DNA from: a virus
DNA length: 22,442 nucleotides
Reading direction: 5' to 3' (one strand)
Virus record (IMG/VR): IMGVR_UViG_3300032116_001409
Coordinates: 1 to 22,442 of that record
Made by a program: the position numbers and the translations under genes. Below are positions 6,490 to 12,834 of the stretch, piece by piece (within the stretch, counting starts at the first letter, position 1; the number at the start of each line of letters is the position of its first letter). The notes below the pieces were generated by a model, which saw only the letters and a program-made list of their open reading frames with translations, had not been told where the DNA came from and searched no databases.

Positions 6490-6516
6490 GGGGTCGTTCT
6501 CCTGTAGTTGCGTCGG

Positions 6517-6729
6517 TCACCACTCGCCGCCGTAACGGGCGGCCATTCGATCGGCGTATTCGTCCTCGCAGCCCGCGCGGTACGCGGCCTGGCCGTAGCC
6601 GGGTCGGACCGGAACCGGGCAGGGCCTGGCCTCGACGGTCGGCGTCGCCTCGGCCTCGTCGCGAATGGGCGTGGCCTTGTCGGCACGATGCCGGCTGACG
6701 GCCTCGGGATCTCGGATCGGCTCAGACAT
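6517..6729 (-). CDS. Hypothetical small early protein
   Basis: This 70-aa protein (MSEPIRDPEAVSRHRADKAT) starts at ATG 6729, overlapping the upstream gene by 8 bases. The first half is charged and probably disordered. The last 25 residues (GYGQAAYRAGCEDEYADRMA) look like a short structured helix with a Trp end. No family recognised. Its place between the Sak4-like ATPase cluster and SSB implies early expression. Coding status rests on tight overlap and the natural-looking C-terminus. Confidence 0.5.
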   Translation of the reverse strand: MSEPIRDPEAVSRHRADKATPIRDEAEATPTVEARPCPVPVRPGYGQAAYRAGCEDEYADRMAARYGGEW

Positions 6730-6982
6730 TCGTCGCCTCCCTTACGTTCGCGGCTGCCGCGGTCGCCCACGCGACGACCGCCTCCATGTGGTGACGGCCG
6801 TAGTGGGCGTGGCCGTAGGCCTTCTCCGGCTTGTCGAGCCCCGCGATCGCCTGGGTGACCTCGTACCGCGTCATGCGGTAGCCGGCAGCCTGCGACGCGT
6901 CGAGGAGATCCGACAGCCGGAACCAGTCGCGGGCGTGGTCTCCGCGGAGTCCGGAGAATGTCAGGTGCTCGAGGATGCTCAC
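6722..6982 (-). CDS. Hypothetical early protein, possible HTH
   Basis: This 86-aa protein starts at GTG 6982, overlapping the TGA of the ATPase gene (GTGA). The sequence LRGDHARDWFRLSDLLDASQ followed by MTRYEVTQAIAGLDKPEKAY could form a small winged or HTH unit. A His-rich turn (HAHYGRHH) and an alanine helix follow. I do not recognise a family. Translational coupling to the recombinase suggests a function in recombination or its control. Confidence 0.55.
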   Translation of the reverse strand: MSILEHLTFSGLRGDHARDWFRLSDLLDASQAAGYRMTRYEVTQAIAGLDKPEKAYGHAHYGRHHMEAVVAWATAAAANVREATNV

Positions 6983-7932
6983 GACGCGGCCTCCTTTCGC
7001 GGCTCGATCTCGTCGTGGCGCGCGTTGAGAAGATCCGTAAGCTCGGACCAGTCCTCGGTCGAGATCTCGTCGGCCGACAGAAGCTCGTCGAGCCGGCTGC
7101 CGATCTTCCCGAGCGTCCGCACGTTCGATGCTGACGCGATGTAGGCCCGGATCTGTGCCGGCAGGGGCTCGGCGGCCGGGGCCTGTGCCGTGTTGACGGC
7201 TTTTGCAGGCTGCGGAGCCACAGCCACAGGCCCCGGGGCCGAGATTCCATCAGCGAGCCAGGCCGCGAGCTGCCGGCCGAGGTCCTCGCCGGCCTCGCGG
7301 ATCACCGCGTCCTTAAGCCACGCGGCCCGCGTCTTCGTCACAACCAGGTCGTGGTCCTGGGTGACGTCGCCCACCAGCGTGAACTCGTATTCGAGTCCGT
7401 CACGCTGGACGGGCTGCATCCCCACCTTGCGGACCGTGTTCCGTCCGCCCACGTTCTCGACGACGTACTCGACCTTGCTCCGCAGCGTACAGATCACATG
7501 GAGCGGCGCCCCGAGGATCGCGTCAACCAGTTGATTGTGCCGCGGCGTCGCATCACGCCAGGCCCCGAAGTTGCCGCCCGACTGGTTCCGCTTGCCTGCC
7601 TTGTCGACGAACTCCAAAATCCCGCCCTTCCCGGCCCATGCGTGGGAAAGGCTGTCGATCACCAGGACGCTATAGCCTCCATCGACGGCGGCCGTGATCG
7701 CGGCAAGGAACCGCTCGACCTCGTAGGTCTCCAGCTCCATCACGTCGAAGTCGAGACCGCCGGCGCCGCTATAGAGCGAGGCCGAGCCGCGTTCGGTATC
7801 GATGACGGCGATCCGGCCGCCGAGGCCAGACGCGATCCGCAGTGCCGTCATCGTCTTTCCGCTGCCGGCCGGCCCGACCAGCCCGAGCCGCAGCTTCGCC
7901 GCCGATTTCGTTGCCCTTTTGAACCCAGTCAT
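6979..7932 (-). CDS. Sak4/RecA-like phage recombination ATPase
   Basis: This 317-aa P-loop ATPase starts at ATG 7932 (ATGA overlap with the upstream gene); upstream extensions are arginine-rich shadow. Walker A is GPAGSGKT at residues 20-27, IAVIDTERGSAS follows at 41-52, and Walker B is VLVIDS at 88-93. A CTLRSKVEYVV strand and QRDGLEYEFTLVGDV precede a Pro/Ala linker and a C-terminal helical segment (about 265-315). This layout matches AAA_24/Sak4-type phage proteins, RecA-core ATPases that pair with a DUF669-like SSB to promote single-strand annealing. The partner SSB lies three genes downstream. Confidence 0.8.
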   Translation of the reverse strand: MTGFKRATKSAAKLRLGLVGPAGSGKTMTALRIASGLGGRIAVIDTERGSASLYSGAGGLDFDVMELETYEVERFLAAITAAVDGGYSVLVIDSLSHAWAGKGGILEFVDKAGKRNQSGGNFGAWRDATPRHNQLVDAILGAPLHVICTLRSKVEYVVENVGGRNTVRKVGMQPVQRDGLEYEFTLVGDVTQDHDLVVTKTRAAWLKDAVIREAGEDLGRQLAAWLADGISAPGPVAVAPQPAKAVNTAQAPAAEPLPAQIRAYIASASNVRTLGKIGSRLDELLSADEISTEDWSELTDLLNARHDEIEPRKEAAS

Positions 7933-8213
7933 CGCCCACCTCCGTAGTGTTTCCGCATCTCGTCGAGCGTCACCTGGCCGGTGACGAACAGCTCGACCAT
8001 TTCCTCGCGATCCATCCGGCGGGGCGCTCCTCGCCCCGGCCGGCACGATCCATCACGACAGCCGGCATCCCGCCGGTATCCTCCGCGTCGTGATCCTCCG
8101 ACGCGGCCTTCCTTGATCGAAGCCAACCCCCAGCCGACGACGAACACGGTCGTCGCGACGATCACGCCGACGGCGAACGACAGCCACGCGGCGAGCAGGC
8201 TTTCGGCAGTCAT
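7929..8213 (-). CDS. Small single-span membrane protein
   Basis: This 94-aa protein starts at ATG 8213, overlapping the previous stop (ATGA). Residues 5-31 (LLAAWLSFAVGVIVATTVFV and following) form one confident membrane helix. A cytoplasmic-looking Gly/Arg-rich loop (about 38-66) and a soluble amphipathic tail (MDREEMVELFVTGQVTLDEM) follow. It lacks the dual-start, multi-helix form of known holins and lies in the early operon just before the recombinase, so a lysis role is doubtful. Membrane tethering or superinfection interference is possible. The C-terminal 28 residues alone could be an independent small peptide. Confidence 0.55.
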   Translation of the reverse strand: MTAESLLAAWLSFAVGVIVATTVFVVGWGLASIKEGRVGGSRRGGYRRDAGCRDGSCRPGRGAPRRMDREEMVELFVTGQVTLDEMRKHYGGGR

Positions 8214-8458
8214 TTCCAGACCTCCCCCGTCTCGTCGGTGGCATACGGGTACGCGTCGTCGAGGGCCGCAAGCCACGCCAGACGGAGGTCCGGCGGGATC
8301 GCGTAGACCCCGGGCGACAGCGGCCGCATTGCGTCGGCCATGCGGCGCGACGCGACGATATGGCGGGCCACCTTGTGGAGGTGGTACGCCTTCCGCCGGA
8401 GCCAGCCCGTGTGGGGGCCGGAGCGGTAGTCGGTTCTGTGGTGTGCGGCGCGTTGCAT
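8210..8458 (-). CDS. Hypothetical small early protein
   Basis: This is an 82-aa basic protein (MQRAAHHRTDYRSGPHTGWL) with a His/Arg-rich first half, a central HKVARHIVASRRMADAMRPL helix, and a more ordinary tail (LRLAWLAALDDAYPYATDET) ending in VWK. It begins two bases after the upstream stop and overlaps the next start (ATGA). No family is recognised. The composition suggests nucleic-acid contact, but no motif supports it. Confidence 0.5.
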   Translation of the reverse strand: MQRAAHHRTDYRSGPHTGWLRRKAYHLHKVARHIVASRRMADAMRPLSPGVYAIPPDLRLAWLAALDDAYPYATDETGEVWK

Positions 8459-8460
8459 GG

Positions 8461-8739
8461 CTAGAACGGCATGACCTGGGCGGGCGTGACGTGAAACACC
8501 AGGACGTCGTCGTCGGTCACGGCGTAGCGTCCGCCGTTGACCGACCTAACTCGGCCGCTCATGGTCCGGCCGGCCGGCCATGATTCGTCCCGCCAGGTCA
8601 GCCACTCGCCCACGCGAATGTGTCGGCCGTAGCAGTCGTCGAGGCCGTCGACTTCGTGCGGAGCGGTCGCCGCCTGCCGGCCGTACAGGTCGGCCATGCC
8701 TTCCGCTGCGGCGAGGTATTCGCGGTCGTGGGCGTCCAT
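8461..8739 (-). CDS. Hypothetical small early protein with a beta-barrel-like C-terminus
   Basis: This 92-aa protein has a clear ribosome site (AGGAG, about 8 bases before ATG 8739). Residues 1-36 are helical (HDREYLAAAEGMADLYGRQA). Residues 38-92 alternate short strands (IRVGEWLTWRDE, GRVRSVNGGRYAVTDDDVLV) in a way that resembles a small SH3-like or bacterial tudor-like barrel. Function unknown. Early location between the excisionase-like and recombinase genes. Confidence 0.55.
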   Translation of the reverse strand: MDAHDREYLAAAEGMADLYGRQAATAPHEVDGLDDCYGRHIRVGEWLTWRDESWPAGRTMSGRVRSVNGGRYAVTDDDVLVFHVTPAQVMPF

Positions 8740-8749
8740 GCCTTTGCTC

Positions 8750-8908
8750 CTATGAGGGATATTTAATCGCGAAAGCAGTCGCGATCGTCACAAGGTCGTA
8801 GACACATCGAGCCATCGTCGAGTCGGTCCCGAGGTCCTGCCCGAGCTTCACCAGCGACAGAACCACCAGCCAGCCGTCCCAGTTGATCCGGTCCACAGCG
8901 TCCTCCAT
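8750..8908 (-). CDS. Small hydrophobic early protein, start uncertain
   Basis: The frame ends at 8750, 10 bases before the next gene. From ATG 8908 it gives 52 aa including INWDGWLVVLSLVKLG and CVYDLVTIATAFAIKYPS. The GTG at 8896 has a better ribosome site (GGAGG, 5 bases upstream) and would give 48 aa. The same frame keeps a protein-like sequence upstream (VEEIPVDKYPTRDVPSPPDV) but offers no ATG, GTG or TTG there. The middle is moderately hydrophobic but not a clear membrane helix. Family unknown. Confidence 0.45.
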   Translation of the reverse strand: MEDAVDRINWDGWLVVLSLVKLGQDLGTDSTMARCVYDLVTIATAFAIKYPS

Positions 8909-8985
8909 GACGTCGGGCGGGGAAGGTACATCCCGCGTGGGATATTTGTCAACGGGGATTTCTTCGACACTTCCACGCCGTCGCT

Positions 8986-9234
8986 TTAGGCGGATTTCCG
9001 GCTGCCAGGCCGCCGCCCGCAGAGCTTGCCTTGGCTCCGCAGGCTGTCCCGCGTCTTCGCCAGTCGCTCGATCTCGTCCGCGTCCACCAGGAGGGACCGG
9101 CTGGAGATCTTCTGGGACCAGATTTCGTTCCGGAGGGCCATCAGCCGGATATGCCGCTGGGAGCACCCATAGAGGGCGGAGGCCTCGGCTGTCCCGCAGA
9201 CTCGTCGCGGCGGTAGTTTGACTGGCACTCGCAT
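8986..9234 (-). CDS. Excisionase-like / MerR-type HTH protein
   Basis: This 82-aa basic protein is the first gene of the leftward early operon, divergent from the integrase across the attP region. The pattern VCGTAEASALYGCSQRHIRL followed by MALRNEIWSQKI and LLVDADEIERLAKTR is that of HTH_17-type excisionases (AEASALYGCS helix, RHIRLMALR recognition helix, wing, then DADEIERL). A GGAGG lies 2 bases before ATG 9234 and 8 bases before an in-frame GTG at 9228, so the latter may be used. Location next to attP and opposite int makes an Xis or directionality role, or early regulator, the best inference. Confidence 0.65.
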   Translation of the reverse strand: MRVPVKLPPRRVCGTAEASALYGCSQRHIRLMALRNEIWSQKISSRSLLVDADEIERLAKTRDSLRSQGKLCGRRPGSRKSA

Positions 9235-9275
9235 GTCCTCCGGAGTGTATTGCCCGTTTTCGCTGGTTCAACGCG

Positions 9276-9322
9276 AAAAAAAGGCCCCCGGGCCGCGGAA
9301 CGCGTATTGTTCCCGTGGCCCG
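9276..9322 (-). terminator. Intrinsic terminator after the tRNA-Arg fragment
   Basis: On the minus strand CGGGCC (9322-9317) pairs with GGCCCG (9294-9289), and inside it GGAAC (9313-9309) pairs with GTTCC (9301-9297), with a 7-base loop. GGGGCC and seven Ts follow (9282-9276). This is a strong Rho-independent terminator lying 7 bases past the tRNA discriminator. In a lysogen it would restore the 3' end and terminator of the host tRNA gene, and it insulates the early operon from transcripts coming through attP. Confidence 0.7.
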
Positions 9323-9328
9323 AGGAAA

Positions 9329-9383
9329 TACACCCCGCTGGGCTCGAACCAGCAACCTTCGGTTCCGTAGACCGATGCTCTAC
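9329..9383 (-). other. attP core: 3' part of a tRNA-Arg(ACG) gene
   Basis: On the minus strand the D-stem 3' arm GAGC, an anticodon arm TCGGT-CTACGGA-ACCGA (anticodon ACG at 9368-9366), variable loop AGGTT, T arm GCTGG-TTCGAGC-CCAGC and acceptor 3' strand GGGGTGT plus A are all present. The 5' acceptor strand and D-stem 5' arm are missing upstream, so this is not a functional tRNA. Such 3' fragments next to an integrase are the usual attP core of phages that integrate into tRNA genes and rebuild them. Int starts about 240 bases away. Confidence 0.8.
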
Positions 9384-9623
9384 GAGGCCGCAAGTCGCTG
9401 GGTCGCGAGGCAGTGGAGGACGACTATCGAGTGTAACGAATGCCCTAGTTGCGCCACCAAAAAATCCACCAGCGCACCCAGAGTGGGGGGGTGGGGGGGG
9501 CCATGGAGGGATGCGGCATAGGGGCCTCTTTGGTGGGATACCCGCCGCCCCGTCGGATAGGGCGGTTCGCAGTGATCGCAGGGGGGACATGGACAGCCCC
9601 CGCTGCGGTGGAAATGCTGGCCG

Positions 9624-10535
9624 ATGTTTCGCCGCGACGGTCCGGACAGTTTGAGCCAATACGCCCGCGAGGCTTACAGCCTGACGCGCGACGTGAAGGC
9701 GTCCACGCTCCGGCAGTATGTGATCGCCGCCGACCTGTTCGAGCGGTGGGCTGGGGCTCCGGTCCTCCTCGATCAGATCGACGAGCGGAGCGTCTCAGCC
9801 TGGCTCCGCGATTACGCGACGACGCACAAGCCCGATACGGTTCGCTCCAAGCGAAACTCGATCCTCGCGTTGTGGCGGGCCGCCTCGGATGACGGGCTGG
9901 CCGAGAATCCGATCGGTCGGAGGGTACGGAGGTGCACGGTCCCGGAGCCGATCGTCGTCGCGTGGACGAAGGGCGAGGTCGAGCAGCTCCTGGCGACGGC
10001 CGCCACGCTCCCGCGGCGGCATCCGTGCGGGCTCCGACGGAGCGAGTGGTGGACGCTGGCGATTCGCGTCGCCTGGGACAGCGGCTTACGCTGGGCCGAT
10101 CAGATCGAGATCCCGGTCTCGGCCGTCCGGCCGGACGGCTGGGTCACGGTCCGCCAGAGCAAAACAGGCAAGGCGGCCACGTTCCAGTTTTCGCCGTCGA
10201 CGATGGAGGCCCTTCGCGTCTCGCTCGAGCACTGCCCGCGGGCGCTGGTGATCCCGTGGACCGTGAGCGGCGAAACGTTTCGCGACCAGGTGACGCGGCT
10301 CGTCGCCAAGGCCAAAGTCCGCGAGGGGACGTGGAAATGGATCCGACGCGGCAGCGGTAGCGACGTGGAGCTGCAGGCCCGCGGGGCCGGCCATCAGCAC
10401 CTTGGGAATACGCCCCGTGTGTTTGAGCGGTCGTACGGGGACAAGTCCATCATCGGCCGGGCGATCCCCTCGCCTCGCGAGCTGGTCGTGGAGGCGTTCC
10501 GCCGCGAGCGTCAGCTCGGGCTGTTCGGCGACTGA
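9624..10535 (+). CDS. int: Tyrosine recombinase (phage integrase)
   Basis: This is a 303-aa integrase. Residues 8-90 form the SAM-like core-binding domain (DVKASTLRQYVIAADLFERW). Residues 110-280 form the catalytic domain: box I Arg R156 in DSGLRWADQ, the beta-hairpin Lys at K180 or K183 (RQSKTGKAA), K238-W-I-R241 in place of HxxR, and nucleophile Y271 in FERSYGD. The second His position, nine residues before Tyr, is Asn (N262 in HLGNTP); H257 or H259 may substitute. It has no N-terminal arm-binding domain of appreciable size. It is the only plus-strand gene and converges with the 10511 gene, overlapping it by 25 bases. Confidence 0.9.
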   Translation: MFRRDGPDSLSQYAREAYSLTRDVKASTLRQYVIAADLFERWAGAPVLLDQIDERSVSAWLRDYATTHKPDTVRSKRNSILALWRAASDDGLAENPIGRRVRRCTVPEPIVVAWTKGEVEQLLATAATLPRRHPCGLRRSEWWTLAIRVAWDSGLRWADQIEIPVSAVRPDGWVTVRQSKTGKAATFQFSPSTMEALRVSLEHCPRALVIPWTVSGETFRDQVTRLVAKAKVREGTWKWIRRGSGSDVELQARGAGHQHLGNTPRVFERSYGDKSIIGRAIPSPRELVVEAFRRERQLGLFGD

Positions 10536-11017
10536 GGCGGCCGGCCGTCCGGCCCGCGGAGCGTCCCGGCGTTTAGTTCGGGCCAGAGGGCCTCGGAGTG
10601 GATCGCCGCGAGCAGGCCCCACGCGGCGTGGCCGAGGTGGTCCTCGTTCCGATCGCCACCGAGGTATCGGTAGACGTGCCGGAGCGCGTGATTCAAGAGG
10701 TCGTGAACTGGCATCCCGCGCTCCCAGTTGTAATCCGAATACTTCGCGGCCCCTTCCGCACAGGCTCGCGCCACGGCCTCCAGGCCGATCGGCGAAATGA
10801 GATCGTATCGCGTCGCCTCCGCGTCGCTCGACCTCACGGCCCCTGTGGAAAAACGGACCGTCGATCCTTCCGTCTGTCGCTCCATCTCTCGCTCCCTCAG
10901 TTGTCGAATCATTCGAAGAGCGATCGAGGCTAGCCGACCTCCGGACCCAGTCCAGCAATTGGCCGGGCCGAGCCGGCGGCAGAGCTGCTCGGCCTCGAGG
11001 AGGTCCGCGTCAGTCAT
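10511..11017 (-). CDS. dATP/dGTP diphosphohydrolase-like protein (DUF5664 family)
   Basis: The product is 168 aa from ATG 11017; a GTG at 11023 is also in frame, and neither has a good ribosome site. Residues 1-50 form a helical extension. Residues 58-146 match the all-alpha dATP/dGTP diphosphohydrolase N-terminal family: RYDLISPIGLEAVARACAEG, AAKYSDYNWERGMP, LLNHALRHVYRYLGGDRNED and HLGHAAWGLLAAI, with the EGAxKYxxxNW and H-AAW signatures. Members are MazG-like enzymes proposed to hydrolyse deoxypurine triphosphates, shaping the nucleotide pool during infection. The C-terminus is disordered. Its 3' end overlaps the convergent integrase gene. Confidence 0.75.
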   Translation of the reverse strand: MTDADLLEAEQLCRRLGPANCWTGSGGRLASIALRMIRQLREREMERQTEGSTVRFSTGAVRSSDAEATRYDLISPIGLEAVARACAEGAAKYSDYNWERGMPVHDLLNHALRHVYRYLGGDRNEDHLGHAAWGLLAAIHSEALWPELNAGTLRGPDGRPPQSPNSPS

Positions 11018-11029
11018 GGGCACGGCCGA

Positions 11030-12241
11030 TCACGCGAGTCCGCCGATCTCCACTGGAGGCCCGGCGACGTGCATCGCCTGGAGACCCCCGTCCGGCCGGT
11101 AGACGAAAAGCTCCATGGCTCGCCGGCTGCCGACGAATCCGGAGGCCGCGTGCCAGTCGTCCGCAGGGCATAGCGCCGGTGCTATCCGCACCAGCACGCC
11201 GTCGATCGTCTCGATCGGCCGCGACCACTCGGCCGCCTGGTGGTGGAGGTGGCCGGTATGGACCTCGCGGTACGGGCAGCGGCTCCAGGCGGCGGCGGCT
11301 TCGTGGGCCATGAGCTGCGGCAGTCGCCGTTTCGCCCGGTGACCATGGACGAATCCGAGGAGATTCCCGCCGTCGGTCAGATACTTCCTCGGCGTGAACG
11401 TGCGGTCGACCGTGACGCGTTTCGATGTCGCGTACCGCTCCACGGCGATCCGGTGAAATGCCCAGGTCAGCGTCTCGTCGTGGTTGCCGTTGACGACCAG
11501 GGCGTCGGCCGGGGCGACCTCGGACGCGGAATCGATGACGCCGAGGAGGCTCGCGGTCCCGACCTCGATCATTTTCTGGATCCGGCCGTCCCGCTCCAGC
11601 GGCGTCCCCGAGGTGGTCGTGCCGGCGGGCGTGTCGTAGTGAAACAGGTCGCCCAGGCCGGCGACGGTGATCCGTCCGGGCGAGTAGCCGGCGGCCAGCT
11701 CGAGCAGCTCGCCGGCGGCGGCGCTCACCAGCCGGGCCGCGATGTCTAGGTCGTAGTCCGCCTCCCCGGTCGATCGCCCCCAGGCGTATTTCCCAAAGTG
11801 TGTGTCGGCCACGACGAGGACGGCCCAGGGGCGAGCCTTGACAGTTTTGGTCAAGGGCTTCGACGCCCTGGCGCGAATGGCCTCCGCGGCCCCGGAGATC
11901 ATTGCCTCGACGGCCTCGGCCACGCTCGGCCCGGCCTTCGGCCGCAGCCGGACGAACACCCGGAAAAGCTCGGTGACGACAGGCTCGCCGGTCTGGCGGT
12001 CGGCCGTCAGCCCTTCCCACTTCGTGGCCTCCGAGGCCGCGACCTCAAATCGCGTCAGGTCGGCTTCGATATGGCGGAGGAGGTCCTCGACCGTCCGGAT
12101 GTTCCGCGAGACGCTGCGGGCCTCCAGGTTGCCGCCTGCGGCCTTTTGCGTCACCTCCTCGATCGTCAGGCCGTCGCCGCCTGCGGCCTTTGTGGCGGCC
12201 TTCCTGGCGACGCGATCGGCTAGTCGTTTCGGCGTAGCCAT
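11030..12241 (-). CDS. Calcineurin-like metallophosphoesterase with N-terminal DNA-binding-like region
   Basis: This 403-aa protein has residues 136-380 as a two-metal phosphoesterase with all signature blocks: D146-x-H148 (VVADTHFGK), GD at 197-198 (GLGDLFHYD), GNHD at 252-255, H299 in FVHGHRAK, and HTGHLHH at about 328-334. Residues 1-100 hold a basic N-terminus and a helical SVSRNIRTVEDLLRHIEADL segment that may bind DNA. Phage members of this superfamily act as DNA-repair-type nucleases or phosphatases; the substrate here is unknown. It overlaps the upstream 81-aa gene by 22 bases and lies between tail-tip genes and the diphosphohydrolase-like gene. Confidence 0.85.
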   Translation of the reverse strand: MATPKRLADRVARKAATKAAGGDGLTIEEVTQKAAGGNLEARSVSRNIRTVEDLLRHIEADLTRFEVAASEATKWEGLTADRQTGEPVVTELFRVFVRLRPKAGPSVAEAVEAMISGAAEAIRARASKPLTKTVKARPWAVLVVADTHFGKYAWGRSTGEADYDLDIAARLVSAAAGELLELAAGYSPGRITVAGLGDLFHYDTPAGTTTSGTPLERDGRIQKMIEVGTASLLGVIDSASEVAPADALVVNGNHDETLTWAFHRIAVERYATSKRVTVDRTFTPRKYLTDGGNLLGFVHGHRAKRRLPQLMAHEAAAAWSRCPYREVHTGHLHHQAAEWSRPIETIDGVLVRIAPALCPADDWHAASGFVGSRRAMELFVYRPDGGLQAMHVAGPPVEIGGLA

Positions 12242-12465
12242 ACGCGCAGTCCCTGAGGTCCGCAGAGCTCGTATCCGCTGGCGGCGGCCTCCTCGATCAG
12301 CACGTCCGCGAGGGCCGAGGCCGAGGTCGCGATCTCGCCGGCTTGGAATCGCCGGCGGACCTCGAGCAGCTCCTCGCGGGCCTCGGCCGGCAGGCGGTCG
12401 AAGAAGTTTCGCGGGCCCGGCGTGATTTTGGCGACGCGGTCCGCCACGCGGTCGGCGAGCGACAT
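12220..12465 (-). CDS. Small helical, possibly DNA-binding protein
   Basis: This is an 81-aa protein. A GGAGG four bases before ATG 12465 favours this start over an upstream GTG at 12510. Residues about 17-45 (FFDRLPAEAREELLEVRRRF) followed by GEIATSASALADVLIEEAAA look like an HTH of the type found in small terminase-like or regulatory phage proteins, and the end GPQGLRVWLRRND is basic. Overlap with the phosphoesterase start suggests coupling and a shared task. Function otherwise unknown. Confidence 0.55.
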   Translation of the reverse strand: MSLADRVADRVAKITPGPRNFFDRLPAEAREELLEVRRRFQAGEIATSASALADVLIEEAAASGYELCGPQGLRVWLRRND

Positions 12466-12519
12466 TCTGCCTCCATGCTGGCGGGGCGGCCGTCCTGGCC
12501 GTGGTTTCACGCTACCGGA

Positions 12520-12834
12520 TCAAGTGGGCGGGTCAACGTCCGGCGGGGCCGTCGAGCCAGGCGGCAGGCCGAGCCATTTCGCCCCTGCGACGTTCATGGC
12601 CGATTGCCGCTCCTGGCATCCGCACGGCCCGCCGACGAACTTCTCGACGCGATCCTTCGTGATGCCGATCGCGTCGAGGGCCGACGCGACGCGGTCGCCC
12701 AGGCCGGGAACAACTGGGGCGCAGTTGCGGCGGACATCCAGCCGCGAGACACGCGCGCCACAAGAAACGCACGACAGCGTCTGCGAATCGATTTTGCACA
12801 GTTTCTCGCTCACCGACGCTTCACCCTTCGGCAT
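12520..12834 (-). CDS. Small cysteine-rich protein of the tail region
   Basis: This 104-aa protein starts at ATG 12834, overlapping the upstream gene by 14 bases; a GTG at 12813 preceded by AAGGGTGA is an alternative. It contains CVSCGARV at about 22-29 and GGPCGCQERQSAMN at about 68-81, preceded by a GLGDRVASALDAIGITKDRV segment. The 'GLGD.V......GI...CGCK.RQ..LN' arrangement recurs in small phage proteins near tail genes, but no function is established to my knowledge. The cysteine pairs could bind one metal ion. The C-terminus is Pro-rich. Confidence 0.6.
   Translation of the reverse strand: MPKGEASVSEKLCKIDSQTLSCVSCGARVSRLDVRRNCAPVVPGLGDRVASALDAIGITKDRVEKFVGGPCGCQERQSAMNVAGAKWLGLPPGSTAPPDVDPPT

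Larger units (their letters stand above)
9235..9623. other. Non-coding int/attP region
   Basis: No gene is supported in these 389 bases. They hold, from left to right, the leader of the excisionase-like gene, an intrinsic terminator (minus strand), the tRNA-Arg fragment, an unassigned stretch and a G-tract (G7-T-G8 at 9485-9500) shortly upstream of int. Apparent frames here are antisense tRNA translations. The operator and arm-type sites expected around an attP cannot be assigned by eye. Confidence 0.6.

Noticed and set aside
7929-8213. Holin
   Set aside because: Single membrane segment with a long basic loop in the early operon, and no endolysin nearby.
9244-9271. Promoter TTGAAC-16-TACACT for the excisionase-like gene
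   Set aside because: Transcription would start only a few bases before the ATG and remove the ribosome site, so it is unlikely as the main promoter.
9329-9456. A functional tRNA-Arg gene
   Set aside because: The 3' half is textbook, but the 5' acceptor strand (complement of GGGGTGT) and the 5' D arm are absent upstream, so it is an attachment-site fragment.
9422-9456. A second tRNA remnant (GGTGGCGCAACTAGGGCA on the minus strand)
   Set aside because: It has a vague D-arm look, but no consistent anticodon arm or T loop follows.
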